Shown: in pieces, positions 1 to 5,343 of the stretch
How the letters are laid out: every line of letters begins with the position of its first letter
Position numbering within the stretch: the first letter of the stretch is position 1
NCBI GenBank assembly: GCA_003159055.1
Contig: PMLH01000160.1
Location: forward strand, 1 to 6,812
DNA length: 6,812 bases
DNA from: Myxococcales bacterium
Lineage (GTDB): Bacteria; Myxococcota; Polyangia; Fen-1088
Direction of reading: 5' to 3'
Position numbers and translations under genes: made by a program
The notes under the pieces: generated by a model
Databases searched by the model: none
What the model was told of the DNA's origin: nothing
What the model saw: only the letters and a program-made list of their open reading frames with translations

Positions 1-75
1 CTGCTCTCGGCGGGCCGAGGCATCCTGGGCGATAGCCTCTTCCAGGGTTATGCGGCCTATCAACTGACCCTGTAA
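1..75 (+). CDS. 3' end of an unidentified protein (partial, enters from the left)
   Basis: An open frame runs from the first base to a TAA at 73-75 and supplies the last 24 residues of a protein whose body lies outside the window. The tail ends GYAAYQLTL. About three quarters of its codons end in G or C, which fits coding sequence in this GC-rich DNA. The alternating polar/hydrophobic tail with aromatic residues could be a closing beta strand, as in outer-membrane barrels, but 24 residues cannot establish that. An open minus-strand frame also crosses this stretch (it would need a TTG start near position 60 and reads GRITLEEAIAQD); it is a weaker alternative because it lacks an ATG and a clear ribosome binding site. 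Confidence 0.4.
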   Translation: MLSAGRGILGDSLFQGYAAYQLTL

Positions 76-587
76 TGTCGCAGCTCATGGCACGGGTCGA
101 TCTGCTCGGATTCGGAGACAGTCCGATCGCGGGCGTGCAGGCGCGTGGAGCCGTTACTGTGTATTGAACCCTTGCATGCGATAGGGCCTTCTGCGCTTCA
201 TCGGTTTGGACGTGGCAGGGTCCTTCGAGTCTCCGGTTTTCGCCAACAGATCCGTGACGCGCAAGACACTGAGACGCTTTTCAACAGCCTCAATGATGTT
301 GCGGCGCCTGTCAGCACGATTGATCGCCGCGTCCACGCCGGGGACATAGTCTCCTCTGCCGTTTCTCGCTATTGTGGACATGCGCCCAAGCTAAAGCAGC
401 TTTCGGGCCAGCCTTTGGAAGTAAGCAACTTCGTGGACTTGCGAGACCGGAGGGGTTTGGAAACGGCCATATTCGACCAATATGATGTGTCGTCGCCATC
501 AATTTGAGCTCCCCACCGAGCCGCCTCGCGCATGCAGGGGAAGCTGTCCGGGGGGAAGGGGCGCCTTCCGTGGGCAGCGAGGTCGCG
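76..587. other. Gap of 512 bp with no supported gene
   Basis: This stretch lies between the end of the left-edge gene and the end of the minus-strand flavin oxidoreductase. It is visibly less GC-rich than the genes around it. The best open frame is on the plus strand, 145-507 (120 codons, GTG start). Its third codon positions are only about half G or C, far below the neighbouring genes, and I recognise no motif in it. A 75-codon minus-strand frame at 154-381 is no better. A small dyad, TCGGA-GACAG-TCCGA at 112-126, lies 37 bp past the TAA but has no T-run, so it is not a convincing intrinsic terminator. The region may be plain intergenic DNA or an old gene remnant. Confidence 0.5.
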
Positions 588-1718
588 TCAGCCGCCGACG
601 CGGGCGAGGAACTGCTGCCGCCGATCCTCGCTCCAGCGTGCGCAGTACGCCGGCTTTTGCTCGAGGATACGCCGGGTGCACAGTGTGCAAGAGGACTGGC
701 AAGGGTTGATGGCCTCCCCGATCTGCCCACCCGCTTTGCGCGGCCACAGGGGATCCGCAAAAAGCACGCGGCCCAGGCCCACCAGATCCGCCTTGCCATC
801 TCGAAGTGCGGACTCGGCGGTGGCCGGGTCTTGCATACGACCGGCGGCGATGACCGGGACGTCGGGGACGGTCTGCTTGATCGCGTGCGCGAAAGGGACC
901 ATGAAAGCCTGGTTGCGATCGTCGGCGACGTAATTCGGCAAGGCGAAGGAGTCGTAGCAACCGGCCATGACCGAGAGATAGGCGACGCCAAGCTGGGCCA
1001 GGCGCTTGGCGAAGGGCTGCGTGTCGGCCAGGGTCAGGCCTCCGGGGACGTATTCGTCGGCAATGAAACGATAGCCAACTGGATAGTCGTCACCCACGGC
1101 CGCGCGAACCGCGCTGACGACGTCGAGGGGAAAGCGCATGCGCCGTTCGGCGTCGCCGCCGTAGGCGTCCTGGCGTAGGTTGGTTCGCGGCGATAGAAAC
1201 TGTGGCAAGAGATAGCCGGTCCCGCCGTGCAGCTCCACGGCGTCGAATCCTGCTTGCTTGGCGCAGACGGCACCGGCCGCGAAGGCGGCGATGGTGGTCT
1301 CGATGTCAGCCTGATCCATGGCCTTGGGCACGGCGCCCCACGTGGGGACCGCTGACGGCGCCACACGATCGGGGCGCTTGGCATACCGGCCAGCGTGATG
1401 GATCTGGAGCACGGCCTTGGCCCCGCGGCCTTGGATGGCCCCAGCCAGGCGCGCGAGCCCGGGGACAAAGCGGTCATCTTTGTGTTCGTCAGCGGTCAGC
1501 AGCGTGCGCGGATTGCCAAGACCGCACGGCTCGACCGTCGTGTTCTCCACCACCACCATGCCCACGCCCGAGGCGGCCATCTCGCCGTAGTAGTCGAGCA
1601 CGAGATCGTTGACCTGGTGATCAGGGTCGGGGTACGCAAGGTACATGGGCAAACTGACCAGGCGGTTTGCGAGGTGCAGGCGGCCGATACGAAAAGGGGT
1701 GAAGAGAAGGTTCGCCAT
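588..1718 (-). CDS. NADH:flavin oxidoreductase, Old Yellow Enzyme / 2,4-dienoyl-CoA reductase type, with C-terminal Cys cluster
   Basis: A 376-residue FMN-binding TIM-barrel enzyme, expected to be cytoplasmic and to reduce activated C=C bonds of an unknown substrate. Visible family marks: LFTPFRIGRLHLANRLV near the N-terminus, QIHHAGR (105-111), HGGTGYLLPQFLSP (164-177) followed by N180, R182, YGG (187-189) and ERRMRF (191-196), the phosphate-binding strand VIAAGRM (289-295) and GLGRVLFADP (314-323). After the barrel come C340, C344, C347 and C359, matching the place of the 4Fe-4S ligands in dienoyl-CoA reductases, but spaced x3-x2-x11 instead of x2-x3-x11. The protein stops 17 residues after C359, so the FAD/NAD(P)H half found in the ~670-residue reductases is absent. 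An external electron donor is therefore likely. The ATG at 1718 has an AGGGA about 12 nt upstream and gives the normal family N-terminus. The exact substrate cannot be read from the sequence. Confidence 0.93.
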   Translation of the reverse strand: MANLLFTPFRIGRLHLANRLVSLPMYLAYPDPDHQVNDLVLDYYGEMAASGVGMVVVENTTVEPCGLGNPRTLLTADEHKDDRFVPGLARLAGAIQGRGAKAVLQIHHAGRYAKRPDRVAPSAVPTWGAVPKAMDQADIETTIAAFAAGAVCAKQAGFDAVELHGGTGYLLPQFLSPRTNLRQDAYGGDAERRMRFPLDVVSAVRAAVGDDYPVGYRFIADEYVPGGLTLADTQPFAKRLAQLGVAYLSVMAGCYDSFALPNYVADDRNQAFMVPFAHAIKQTVPDVPVIAAGRMQDPATAESALRDGKADLVGLGRVLFADPLWPRKAGGQIGEAINPCQSSCTLCTRRILEQKPAYCARWSEDRRQQFLARVGG

Positions 1719-1886
1719 GGAACACGCTTGTCCCTAGCACGGTATCATCCGGAATCACCACTTCTCAGGCTGGGCTTGTGCCGCCCACAAGGCCGTCGCA
1801 GCGCTGAACGGCAAAGCGTCAGCAGGCCCTCAGCGGAGTGATCCTCGGCACTTGCGCCCACCGAAACTCCAGTGGAGGATTGGCCT
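1719..1886. promoter_or_regulatory. Divergent intergenic region with an inverted repeat
   Basis: This 168-bp spacer separates the start codons of the minus-strand flavin oxidoreductase and the plus-strand lipoprotein, so promoters for both must lie here or nearby. Its best structure is the dyad CTTGTG-CCGCC-CACAAG (1775-1791). It extends after one mismatch to GG/CC at 1772-1773 and 1793-1794. A weaker dyad, GCTGA-N11-TCAGC, lies at 1803-1823. I see no strong -35/-10 pair and no good sigma-54 element in either direction. The dyad could be an operator for a dimeric regulator controlling one or both genes, or an RNA hairpin in a leader. Confidence 0.4.
1874..1878 (+). promoter_or_regulatory. Ribosome binding site GGAGG that sets the lipoprotein start
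   Basis: GGAGG sits 8 nt before the ATG at 1887. The alternative in-frame GTG at 1872 overlaps this motif and so cannot use it. This argues for the ATG, which also puts the positively charged HAKK immediately before the hydrophobic signal peptide. Confidence 0.8.
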
Positions 1887-2831
1887 ATGCATGCCAAGAA
1901 GGTTGCCATTTTGCTCGCTCTTCCTGTGGCGCTCACCGTCGCCTGTAGCGGCAGCAGCAACTCCGGCGCTCCCAGCGCAATGAGCGCCGTTGAGGCGGGG
2001 GTCCCGGATGTTTCGCGGGCTGTGGACATCAACGTTATTTCCGACTTGCCTATCTCAGACCTGCCCATCGCGGAAGTACCTGGCGAGGGCTTTTGTGACC
2101 AACTCGCAACGGCGGCGCGGACGCGTTTTGATTCGTACCTGCAGAGCACGACTTCGCTGGCTTGCCAGGTCGATTCGGAGTGTTCTGACCTGTACCTTCA
2201 GTCTTCGGTCTGCTTCCATCCTTGCGGTCAAATCCTAAGAACCGCCGATATTTCTGCCGTCACAGCCGCTACCGCCAGTGCCTGCGACGAGTACTTCGGC
2301 GCGGGCTGCCTCGCAAAGACTTTGCCTTGCCCCTACGCCCATGCCTTCTGTGACCATGGCATGTGTGCCGCTGGCTTTGGGCCCAGTGGACTGTCGGGCT
2401 CCACGGATGCCTCCGTCGATGCGGGTACCGGCGGGGGCACGATCGATGTCGGCAACGCCTCGGAGGCGAAGGACTCCGCGCTCGAGGACGCCTCGATTAC
2501 CGTTGATGGCGGGGCGTGTACTTGGCCCGCGAGCTTCACGCCGACCGGCGACGACTATGCTGTTGGCTGCTGGGCCCACGCGATCTCCGGGACGATCGAT
2601 GCCGGTCCATTCAGCTGCTCATCGTCCGAATACGCCTTGCACTGCGCAGGCGATATCGCGTGGCCTGATTCTGGCTGCCAGGTGCTGACCATGCCGGCAC
2701 CTGACTCCTCGCTCGGCTGTAGGTTGCTTCCCCTTCCCACACCGTTCGGTCAGAGCTACTACTGCTGTCCCTGTGGCCAAGGCAAGACGTCGTTCTCCGA
2801 TGCGAGTGTCTCAATGGGGTGTCCCACGTGA
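1887..2831 (+). CDS. Cysteine-rich secreted lipoprotein with two ten-cysteine modules
   Basis: A 314-residue predicted lipoprotein of unknown function. The N-terminus MHAKKVAILLALPVALTVAC is a lipoprotein signal peptide, with C20 as the lipidated residue after a slightly atypical T-V-A lipobox. A low-complexity tether with a repeated ISDLP follows. Module 1 carries ten cysteines (C70, 93, 99, 109, 113, 133, 141, 148, 155, 160). A Gly/Ser/Asp/Ala linker (161-210, with DASVDAG) leads to module 2, again with ten cysteines (C211, 228, 244, 253, 264, 278, 293, 294, 296, 312). Module 2 includes CSSSEYALHC and YYCCPCG, a style I associate from memory with myxobacterial hypothetical proteins. Even cysteine counts suggest up to five disulfides per module outside the cytoplasm. 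No catalytic motif is visible. It ends 22 bp from the convergent PhzF-like gene. Confidence 0.87.
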   Translation: MHAKKVAILLALPVALTVACSGSSNSGAPSAMSAVEAGVPDVSRAVDINVISDLPISDLPIAEVPGEGFCDQLATAARTRFDSYLQSTTSLACQVDSECSDLYLQSSVCFHPCGQILRTADISAVTAATASACDEYFGAGCLAKTLPCPYAHAFCDHGMCAAGFGPSGLSGSTDASVDAGTGGGTIDVGNASEAKDSALEDASITVDGGACTWPASFTPTGDDYAVGCWAHAISGTIDAGPFSCSSSEYALHCAGDIAWPDSGCQVLTMPAPDSSLGCRLLPLPTPFGQSYYCCPCGQGKTSFSDASVSMGCPT

Positions 2832-2853
2832 TTCGGCGCCTGGCTGCCTGTCG

Positions 2854-3654
2854 TCATTTGAGTGTGGGGGACAATTCTCCGCGCATGATGGTGATGGCGC
2901 GTCCGCCGAGGCGCACACGATCTCCTCGCATTTCTACTCGCACAATGCCGCCCCTGGCGGAGACCTGACGGCCGACCAAGTCTGACTTGCCCAGCCGACC
3001 ACTCCAGTGTGGGCCCAGGCAGCAGTGAGCCGAGCCCGTCACGGGATCTTCTCGGATGCCACAGGCCGGCGCGAAAAAGCGCGATACGAAGTCGAACGCC
3101 GGATCAGCCGATCGACTCGTCACGATCACACCCCTCGCCGGCAGAGCCGCCAGACGCTCAAAATCCGGTTGGAGAGTCCGCACCACCGTCTCGCTCTCCA
3201 CCTCGACCAGGTAGTCGAACGCATTCTTGCCCGCATACCCGACCGGCGTCCCGAGCGCTTCAACGAGTCCAGGGGGAGCCTCGCAGACCTGCGCACCAAC
3301 GGCCGGGAAATCCATGACGATCTCGTCAACCTTGCGCCATGCCGTGAGCAGGCCACTCCTGGTCTGGAAACGAGCCTCGTCCGCAGTCCGCAGTCGTCCC
3401 GACTCCCAGAGAACGTGCGCGCTCGCCAGGGTCGCGTGTCCACAGAGGTCGACCTCGACGGTAGGCGTGAACCAGCGCAACCGAAAGGCGTCGCCTTCGG
3501 GAAACAAGAACGCTGTCTCCGACAGGTTCATCTCGCGCGCAACGAGCCGCATCCATTGCTCGTCCTTGGGCTGCTTGAGTAGACACACCGCCGCCGGGTT
3601 GCCGGCGAATGGCTGATCGGCAAAGGCGTCCACGACAATGATCGACTGGCTCAT
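2854..3654 (-). CDS. PhzF family isomerase-like protein
   Basis: A 266-residue member of the PhzF / diaminopimelate-epimerase fold superfamily, expected to be a soluble cytoplasmic dimer with two mirrored domains. Marks seen: VVDAFADQPFAGNPAAV (7-23), NLSETAFL with the probable catalytic E46, RWFTPTVEVDLCGHATLA (60-77) with H73, and REDPVTGSAHC (201-211) with D203 and S208. These match the spacing of the E/H/D/S active-site set known from Pseudomonas PhzF. Most such genes are not in phenazine clusters and none of the other phz genes is here, so I do not name it phzF; the substrate is unknown. An in-frame ATG six codons upstream (3672) would give 272 residues. I prefer the ATG at 3654 because GGGGA (3661-3665) lies 6 nt before it and family members begin just before the VDAF motif. 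Confidence 0.93.
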   Translation of the reverse strand: MSQSIIVVDAFADQPFAGNPAAVCLLKQPKDEQWMRLVAREMNLSETAFLFPEGDAFRLRWFTPTVEVDLCGHATLASAHVLWESGRLRTADEARFQTRSGLLTAWRKVDEIVMDFPAVGAQVCEAPPGLVEALGTPVGYAGKNAFDYLVEVESETVVRTLQPDFERLAALPARGVIVTSRSADPAFDFVSRFFAPACGIREDPVTGSAHCCLGPHWSGRLGKSDLVGRQVSARGGIVRVEMRGDRVRLGGRAITIMRGELSPTLK

Positions 3655-3706
3655 GTGCTGTCCCCGGAGCATATCGCATCCAAAGCCAATCTCATTGTTG
3701 CAGAAC

Positions 3707-3720
3707 CGGACCTATGTCCG
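3707..3720. promoter_or_regulatory. Inverted repeat CGGAC-CTAT-GTCCG, candidate activator site
   Basis: A perfect 5-bp dyad with a 4-bp centre in the divergent spacer. Its centre is roughly 150 bp upstream of the transcription start predicted from the sigma-54 promoter, within the usual range for enhancer-binding activators. A second dyad of the same 5-4-5 geometry but different sequence lies 56 bp downstream. It could equally belong to the leader of the minus-strand PhzF-like gene. Short dyads also arise by chance. Confidence 0.3.
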
Positions 3721-3762
3721 CAGAGCGTTGCCGACCATCGCGGCGGACAAGCCCTTGACCTT

Positions 3763-3776
3763 CTCAGGATTCTGAG
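3763..3776. promoter_or_regulatory. Inverted repeat CTCAG-GATT-CTGAG, candidate activator site
   Basis: A perfect 5-bp dyad with a 4-bp centre, about 95 bp upstream of the predicted sigma-54 transcription start. CTCAG recurs at 3790-3794, and CTCAGG occurs just after the promoter near 3855. Position and symmetry suit an enhancer-binding protein site, but no activator gene is in the window to link it to. Confidence 0.3.
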
Positions 3777-3839
3777 GCGGCGGCGCGGCTCAGTCGAGAA
3801 AGGCGGCGGGATTCCGTCTCTCCGGCCCGCGTCGAAAAG

Positions 3840-3854
3840 TGGCACGAGGCTTGC
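3840..3854 (+). promoter_or_regulatory. Sigma-54 (-24/-12) promoter
   Basis: TGGCACGAGGCTTGC matches the sigma-54 consensus TGGCACG-N4-TTGC at every defined position, with the GG and GC elements at the required spacing of ten bases between them. With the final GC at -13/-12, transcription would begin near 3866. That leaves a leader of about 23 nt containing the GGAGG ribosome binding site and then the ATG at 3889. The orientation and distance to the Gly-rich cysteine-repeat lipoprotein are exactly what a working promoter needs. Sigma-54 promoters require an ATP-dependent enhancer-binding activator, so expression should be conditional. Confidence 0.85.
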
Positions 3855-3878
3855 CTCAGGAAGGCCGAGACTGATCTT

Positions 3879-3883
3879 GGAGG
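3879..3883 (+). promoter_or_regulatory. Ribosome binding site GGAGG that sets the second lipoprotein start
   Basis: GGAGG lies 5 nt before the ATG at 3889. The reading frame stays open upstream to 3655, but that extension overlaps the sigma-54 promoter, lacks a comparable ribosome binding site, and would bury the signal peptide 78 residues inside the protein. Confidence 0.85.
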
Positions 3884-3888
3884 ATTCA

Positions 3889-4761
3889 ATGCGTAACACG
3901 TCGACGATTTTGGTCAGCCTTCTTTCGGGCTGTGCGTTCATAGTTGCCTGTACGAATGACTCGGGACTCGGGCTTGGCGGCCAAGGTGCAAGCAAGGGGA
4001 GCGGCGGCAACACGGCCAACGCCAGCGGTGGCAGCGGCGGAACGGCGAAGAGCGGCAGCGGCGGAAACACGACCACCATGGGCGGCACGATGGGTGGCGG
4101 CGGAATGGCGGCGAACATGGGTGGCATGGCTGGCGGCACAGGCGGGAAGGTCGGCGGCGCTGGTGGTGCAGCCGGCGGAGTGGGCGGGAAGGTCGGCGGT
4201 GCTGGAGGAGCAGCCGGTGGCGCCAGAGGCGGTGCCGGTGGTGCTGGCGGAACGACGGCTTGCCTTCCCATCGCTTGCATGCTGCCCAATTGTCCGTACG
4301 GCATTGTGCCGGGCCCGTCCCCGTGCGAATGCGCCACGTGCGCGCCACCGCCTGACGGTGGCGATGCTGGCAGCATTTCCGACGCCGCAGCGGCCGCCGA
4401 CGGCCCCATGGTCTGCAGCGCCGCGTGTACGAAACCCGACTGCCCGAACGGCTCGGTGAAAGGTCCCCCGCCGTGCAATTGCCCCATTTGCGCTCCGGCG
4501 GACGCGGGTTCGCCTGTCGATAGCAGCACCGATGGCCCGCTGATCTGCCCACCCATCGCATGTCCGTTGATTGCTTGCTCGAATGGCTATCAGCCGAGCC
4601 CGACCCCGTGTGGCTGTCCGACGTGCGTGCTCATCGACGCTGGCATCTCGGACGCCGGTCCTATCGTCTGCGACGTTCTGTGCCCGAACCTGGTATGCGC
4701 GGGCGGAGTCCTACCAAGTCCGCGGCCCTGTGGCTGCCCAACCTGCGCGGCAACGTTCTAG
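3889..4761 (+). CDS. Gly-rich tethered lipoprotein with four tandem six-cysteine repeats
   Basis: A 290-residue predicted lipoprotein of unknown function. MRNTSTILVSLLSGCAFIVAC is a lipoprotein signal peptide with lipobox I-V-A-C and lipidated C21. Residues 29-122 are almost entirely Gly, Ala, Ser, Thr, Asn and Met and form a flexible stalk. Residues 125-286 hold four repeats with six cysteines each (starting at C125, C176, C220, C261). All four share C-x4-C-x10-C-x-C-x2-C after the first cysteine, and the last two end PCGCPTC. Linkers between repeats contain DAG or DG(P) motifs. The look is that of small disulfide-knotted domains displayed on a stalk from the outer membrane; antistasin-like inhibitor repeats are a loose resemblance only. 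The gene is preceded by a sigma-54 promoter and is followed after 89 bp by the tautomerase gene. The long Pro-rich open frame opposite it is a by-product of the Gly codons. Confidence 0.87.
   Translation: MRNTSTILVSLLSGCAFIVACTNDSGLGLGGQGASKGSGGNTANASGGSGGTAKSGSGGNTTTMGGTMGGGGMAANMGGMAGGTGGKVGGAGGAAGGVGGKVGGAGGAAGGARGGAGGAGGTTACLPIACMLPNCPYGIVPGPSPCECATCAPPPDGGDAGSISDAAAAADGPMVCSAACTKPDCPNGSVKGPPPCNCPICAPADAGSPVDSSTDGPLICPPIACPLIACSNGYQPSPTPCGCPTCVLIDAGISDAGPIVCDVLCPNLVCAGGVLPSPRPCGCPTCAATF
3973..4254 (+). repeat. Gly-rich low-complexity coding tract with a 42-bp tandem duplication at 4141-4224
   Basis: This tract encodes residues 29-122, dominated by GGx units. Within it, 4141-4182 and 4183-4224 are adjacent copies of a 14-codon unit beginning GGKVGGAGGAAGG. 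They differ at 7 of 42 bases, mostly silently: 13 of 14 residues are identical. The silent drift indicates the duplication is not very recent and that the amino-acid pattern is being kept. Such GGN-rich tracts are prone to length change by slippage. Confidence 0.85.
4261..4746 (+). repeat. Four tandem coding repeats of a six-cysteine motif
   Basis: The repeats lie at 4261-4341, 4414-4491, 4546-4626 and 4669-4746. Cysteine spacing after the second cysteine is identical in all four (x4, x10, x1, x2). The first gap alternates x4, x3, x4, x3. Repeats 1 and 3 share a PIAC motif at the second cysteine, while repeats 3 and 4 share PSPxPCGCPTC. The spacers shorten from 24 to 18 to 14 residues. Base sequence is diverged, so this is an old protein-level repeat. 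Confidence 0.85.
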
Positions 4762-4850
4762 TCCATGACAGGCGTGTTGACGGCGGACGCAGGAGATGGT
4801 GCGCGACGCTGAAGTACGGATTGTTGCGCTTCTCGTGGTAGAGGTTTCAC

Positions 4851-5240
4851 ATGCCACTTGTCAGATTGAATCGCCGTATCGGCCGTCCGGCCGAGGAGAA
4901 TCGCCGATTGCTCGAAGCCGTCCACGCGGCGCTGGTCGAAGCGTTTAAGATCCCCGATGGCGACCGGACCCAGATTCTGTACGAGCACGAGGCCGCAGCG
5001 TTCGAGATAGCCGCCGATCGCACGCCGGCCTTCACGCTGGTCGAGATTGTCGCTTTTCCAGGACGCTCCGTCGCGGCGAAGCGGAAGCTCTGCCAATCAC
5101 TCGTGAGCCGTTTCGAGGCCGCAGGGGTCAGCGCCGGCGATCTCTTCGTGGTGATTACCGAACCGCCCCTCGAGAACTGGAGTCCGCGGGACGGCGTCTC
5201 GTCTGCCGATGTCAGGCCGAGCTTCAAGCTCGACGTATAG
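4851..5240 (+). CDS. Tautomerase family protein (4-oxalocrotonate tautomerase / MIF superfamily)
   Basis: A 129-residue cytoplasmic protein with the start MPLVRL, so removal of Met would expose the N-terminal proline that acts as the general base in this superfamily. The length and layout match the double-length tautomerase subfamily, in which one chain contains two beta-alpha-beta units. Unit one runs from P2 through the helix EENRRLLEAVHAALVEAF and includes IPDGDRTQIL (34-43). Unit two starts at TLVEIVAFPGRS (62-73), has the helix to about residue 91, and ends with DLFVVITEPPLENWS (97-111). Substrate is unknown. The ATG is 6 nt after TAGAGG (4839-4844). It lies between the cysteine-repeat lipoprotein (89 bp before) and the MATE gene (103 bp after) on the same strand, and may be co-transcribed with either. 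Confidence 0.9.
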   Translation: MPLVRLNRRIGRPAEENRRLLEAVHAALVEAFKIPDGDRTQILYEHEAAAFEIAADRTPAFTLVEIVAFPGRSVAAKRKLCQSLVSRFEAAGVSAGDLFVVITEPPLENWSPRDGVSSADVRPSFKLDV

Positions 5241-5325
5241 CTTCGCCAATTGGGCGCAAGCGGCATCGACACCGCCCGTTGCGTAGAGCGGGTTGCACAA
5301 AGCTCCTTCGCAGGCCATAGAAACA

Positions 5326-5340
5326 GGACCGCAAAGGTCC
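5326..5340 (+). promoter_or_regulatory. Hairpin GGACC-GCAAA-GGTCC over the MATE ribosome binding site
   Basis: A perfect 5-bp inverted repeat with a 5-nt loop ends 3 nt before the ATG at 5344. The only ribosome binding site for that ATG, AAAGG at 5333-5337, is split between the loop and the downstream arm. In mRNA this could partly hide the site and lower or modulate translation. It may also be a DNA operator or chance. Confidence 0.4.
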
Positions 5341-5343
5341 GCT

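Noticed and set aside
88..105. TGGCACGGG, which looks like a sigma-54 -24 element.
   Set aside because: The nearest TGC is about 3 bases too far for the -12 element, and sigma-54 spacing is strict; no supported gene follows.
504..1178. Plus-strand open frame of 224 codons opposite the flavin oxidoreductase.
   Set aside because: It lies antisense to a gene with clear family motifs and shows no motif of its own; long antisense frames are expected in GC-rich DNA.
1769..1783. Minus-strand CGGCACAAGCCCAGC, a possible sigma-54 promoter for the flavin oxidoreductase.
   Set aside because: GG and GC have the right spacing, but four of the eleven defined consensus positions mismatch and the sequence overlaps the CTTGTG dyad. 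Too weak to call.
1849..1865. CGGCACTTGC just before the first lipoprotein, resembling fused -24 and -12 elements.
   Set aside because: The spacer between the two elements is missing, so the geometry cannot work.
2832..2853. A shared terminator between the convergent lipoprotein and PhzF-like genes.
   Set aside because: The 22-bp gap has no stem-loop followed by a T-run on either strand.
2854..3654. Naming the gene phzF and inferring phenazine production.
   Set aside because: PhzF-like proteins are widespread outside phenazine clusters, and no other phenazine gene is present in the window.
3651..4556. Long minus-strand open frame (301 codons), Pro-rich, opposite the Gly-rich lipoprotein.
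   Set aside because: It is the reverse reading of GGN codons, giving endless Pro, and has no recognisable motif. The plus strand has a signal peptide, RBS, promoter and ordered cysteine repeats.
4762..4850. A terminator between the second lipoprotein and the tautomerase.
   Set aside because: Only a 4-bp GCGT/ACGC pairing with a long loop and no T-run was found.
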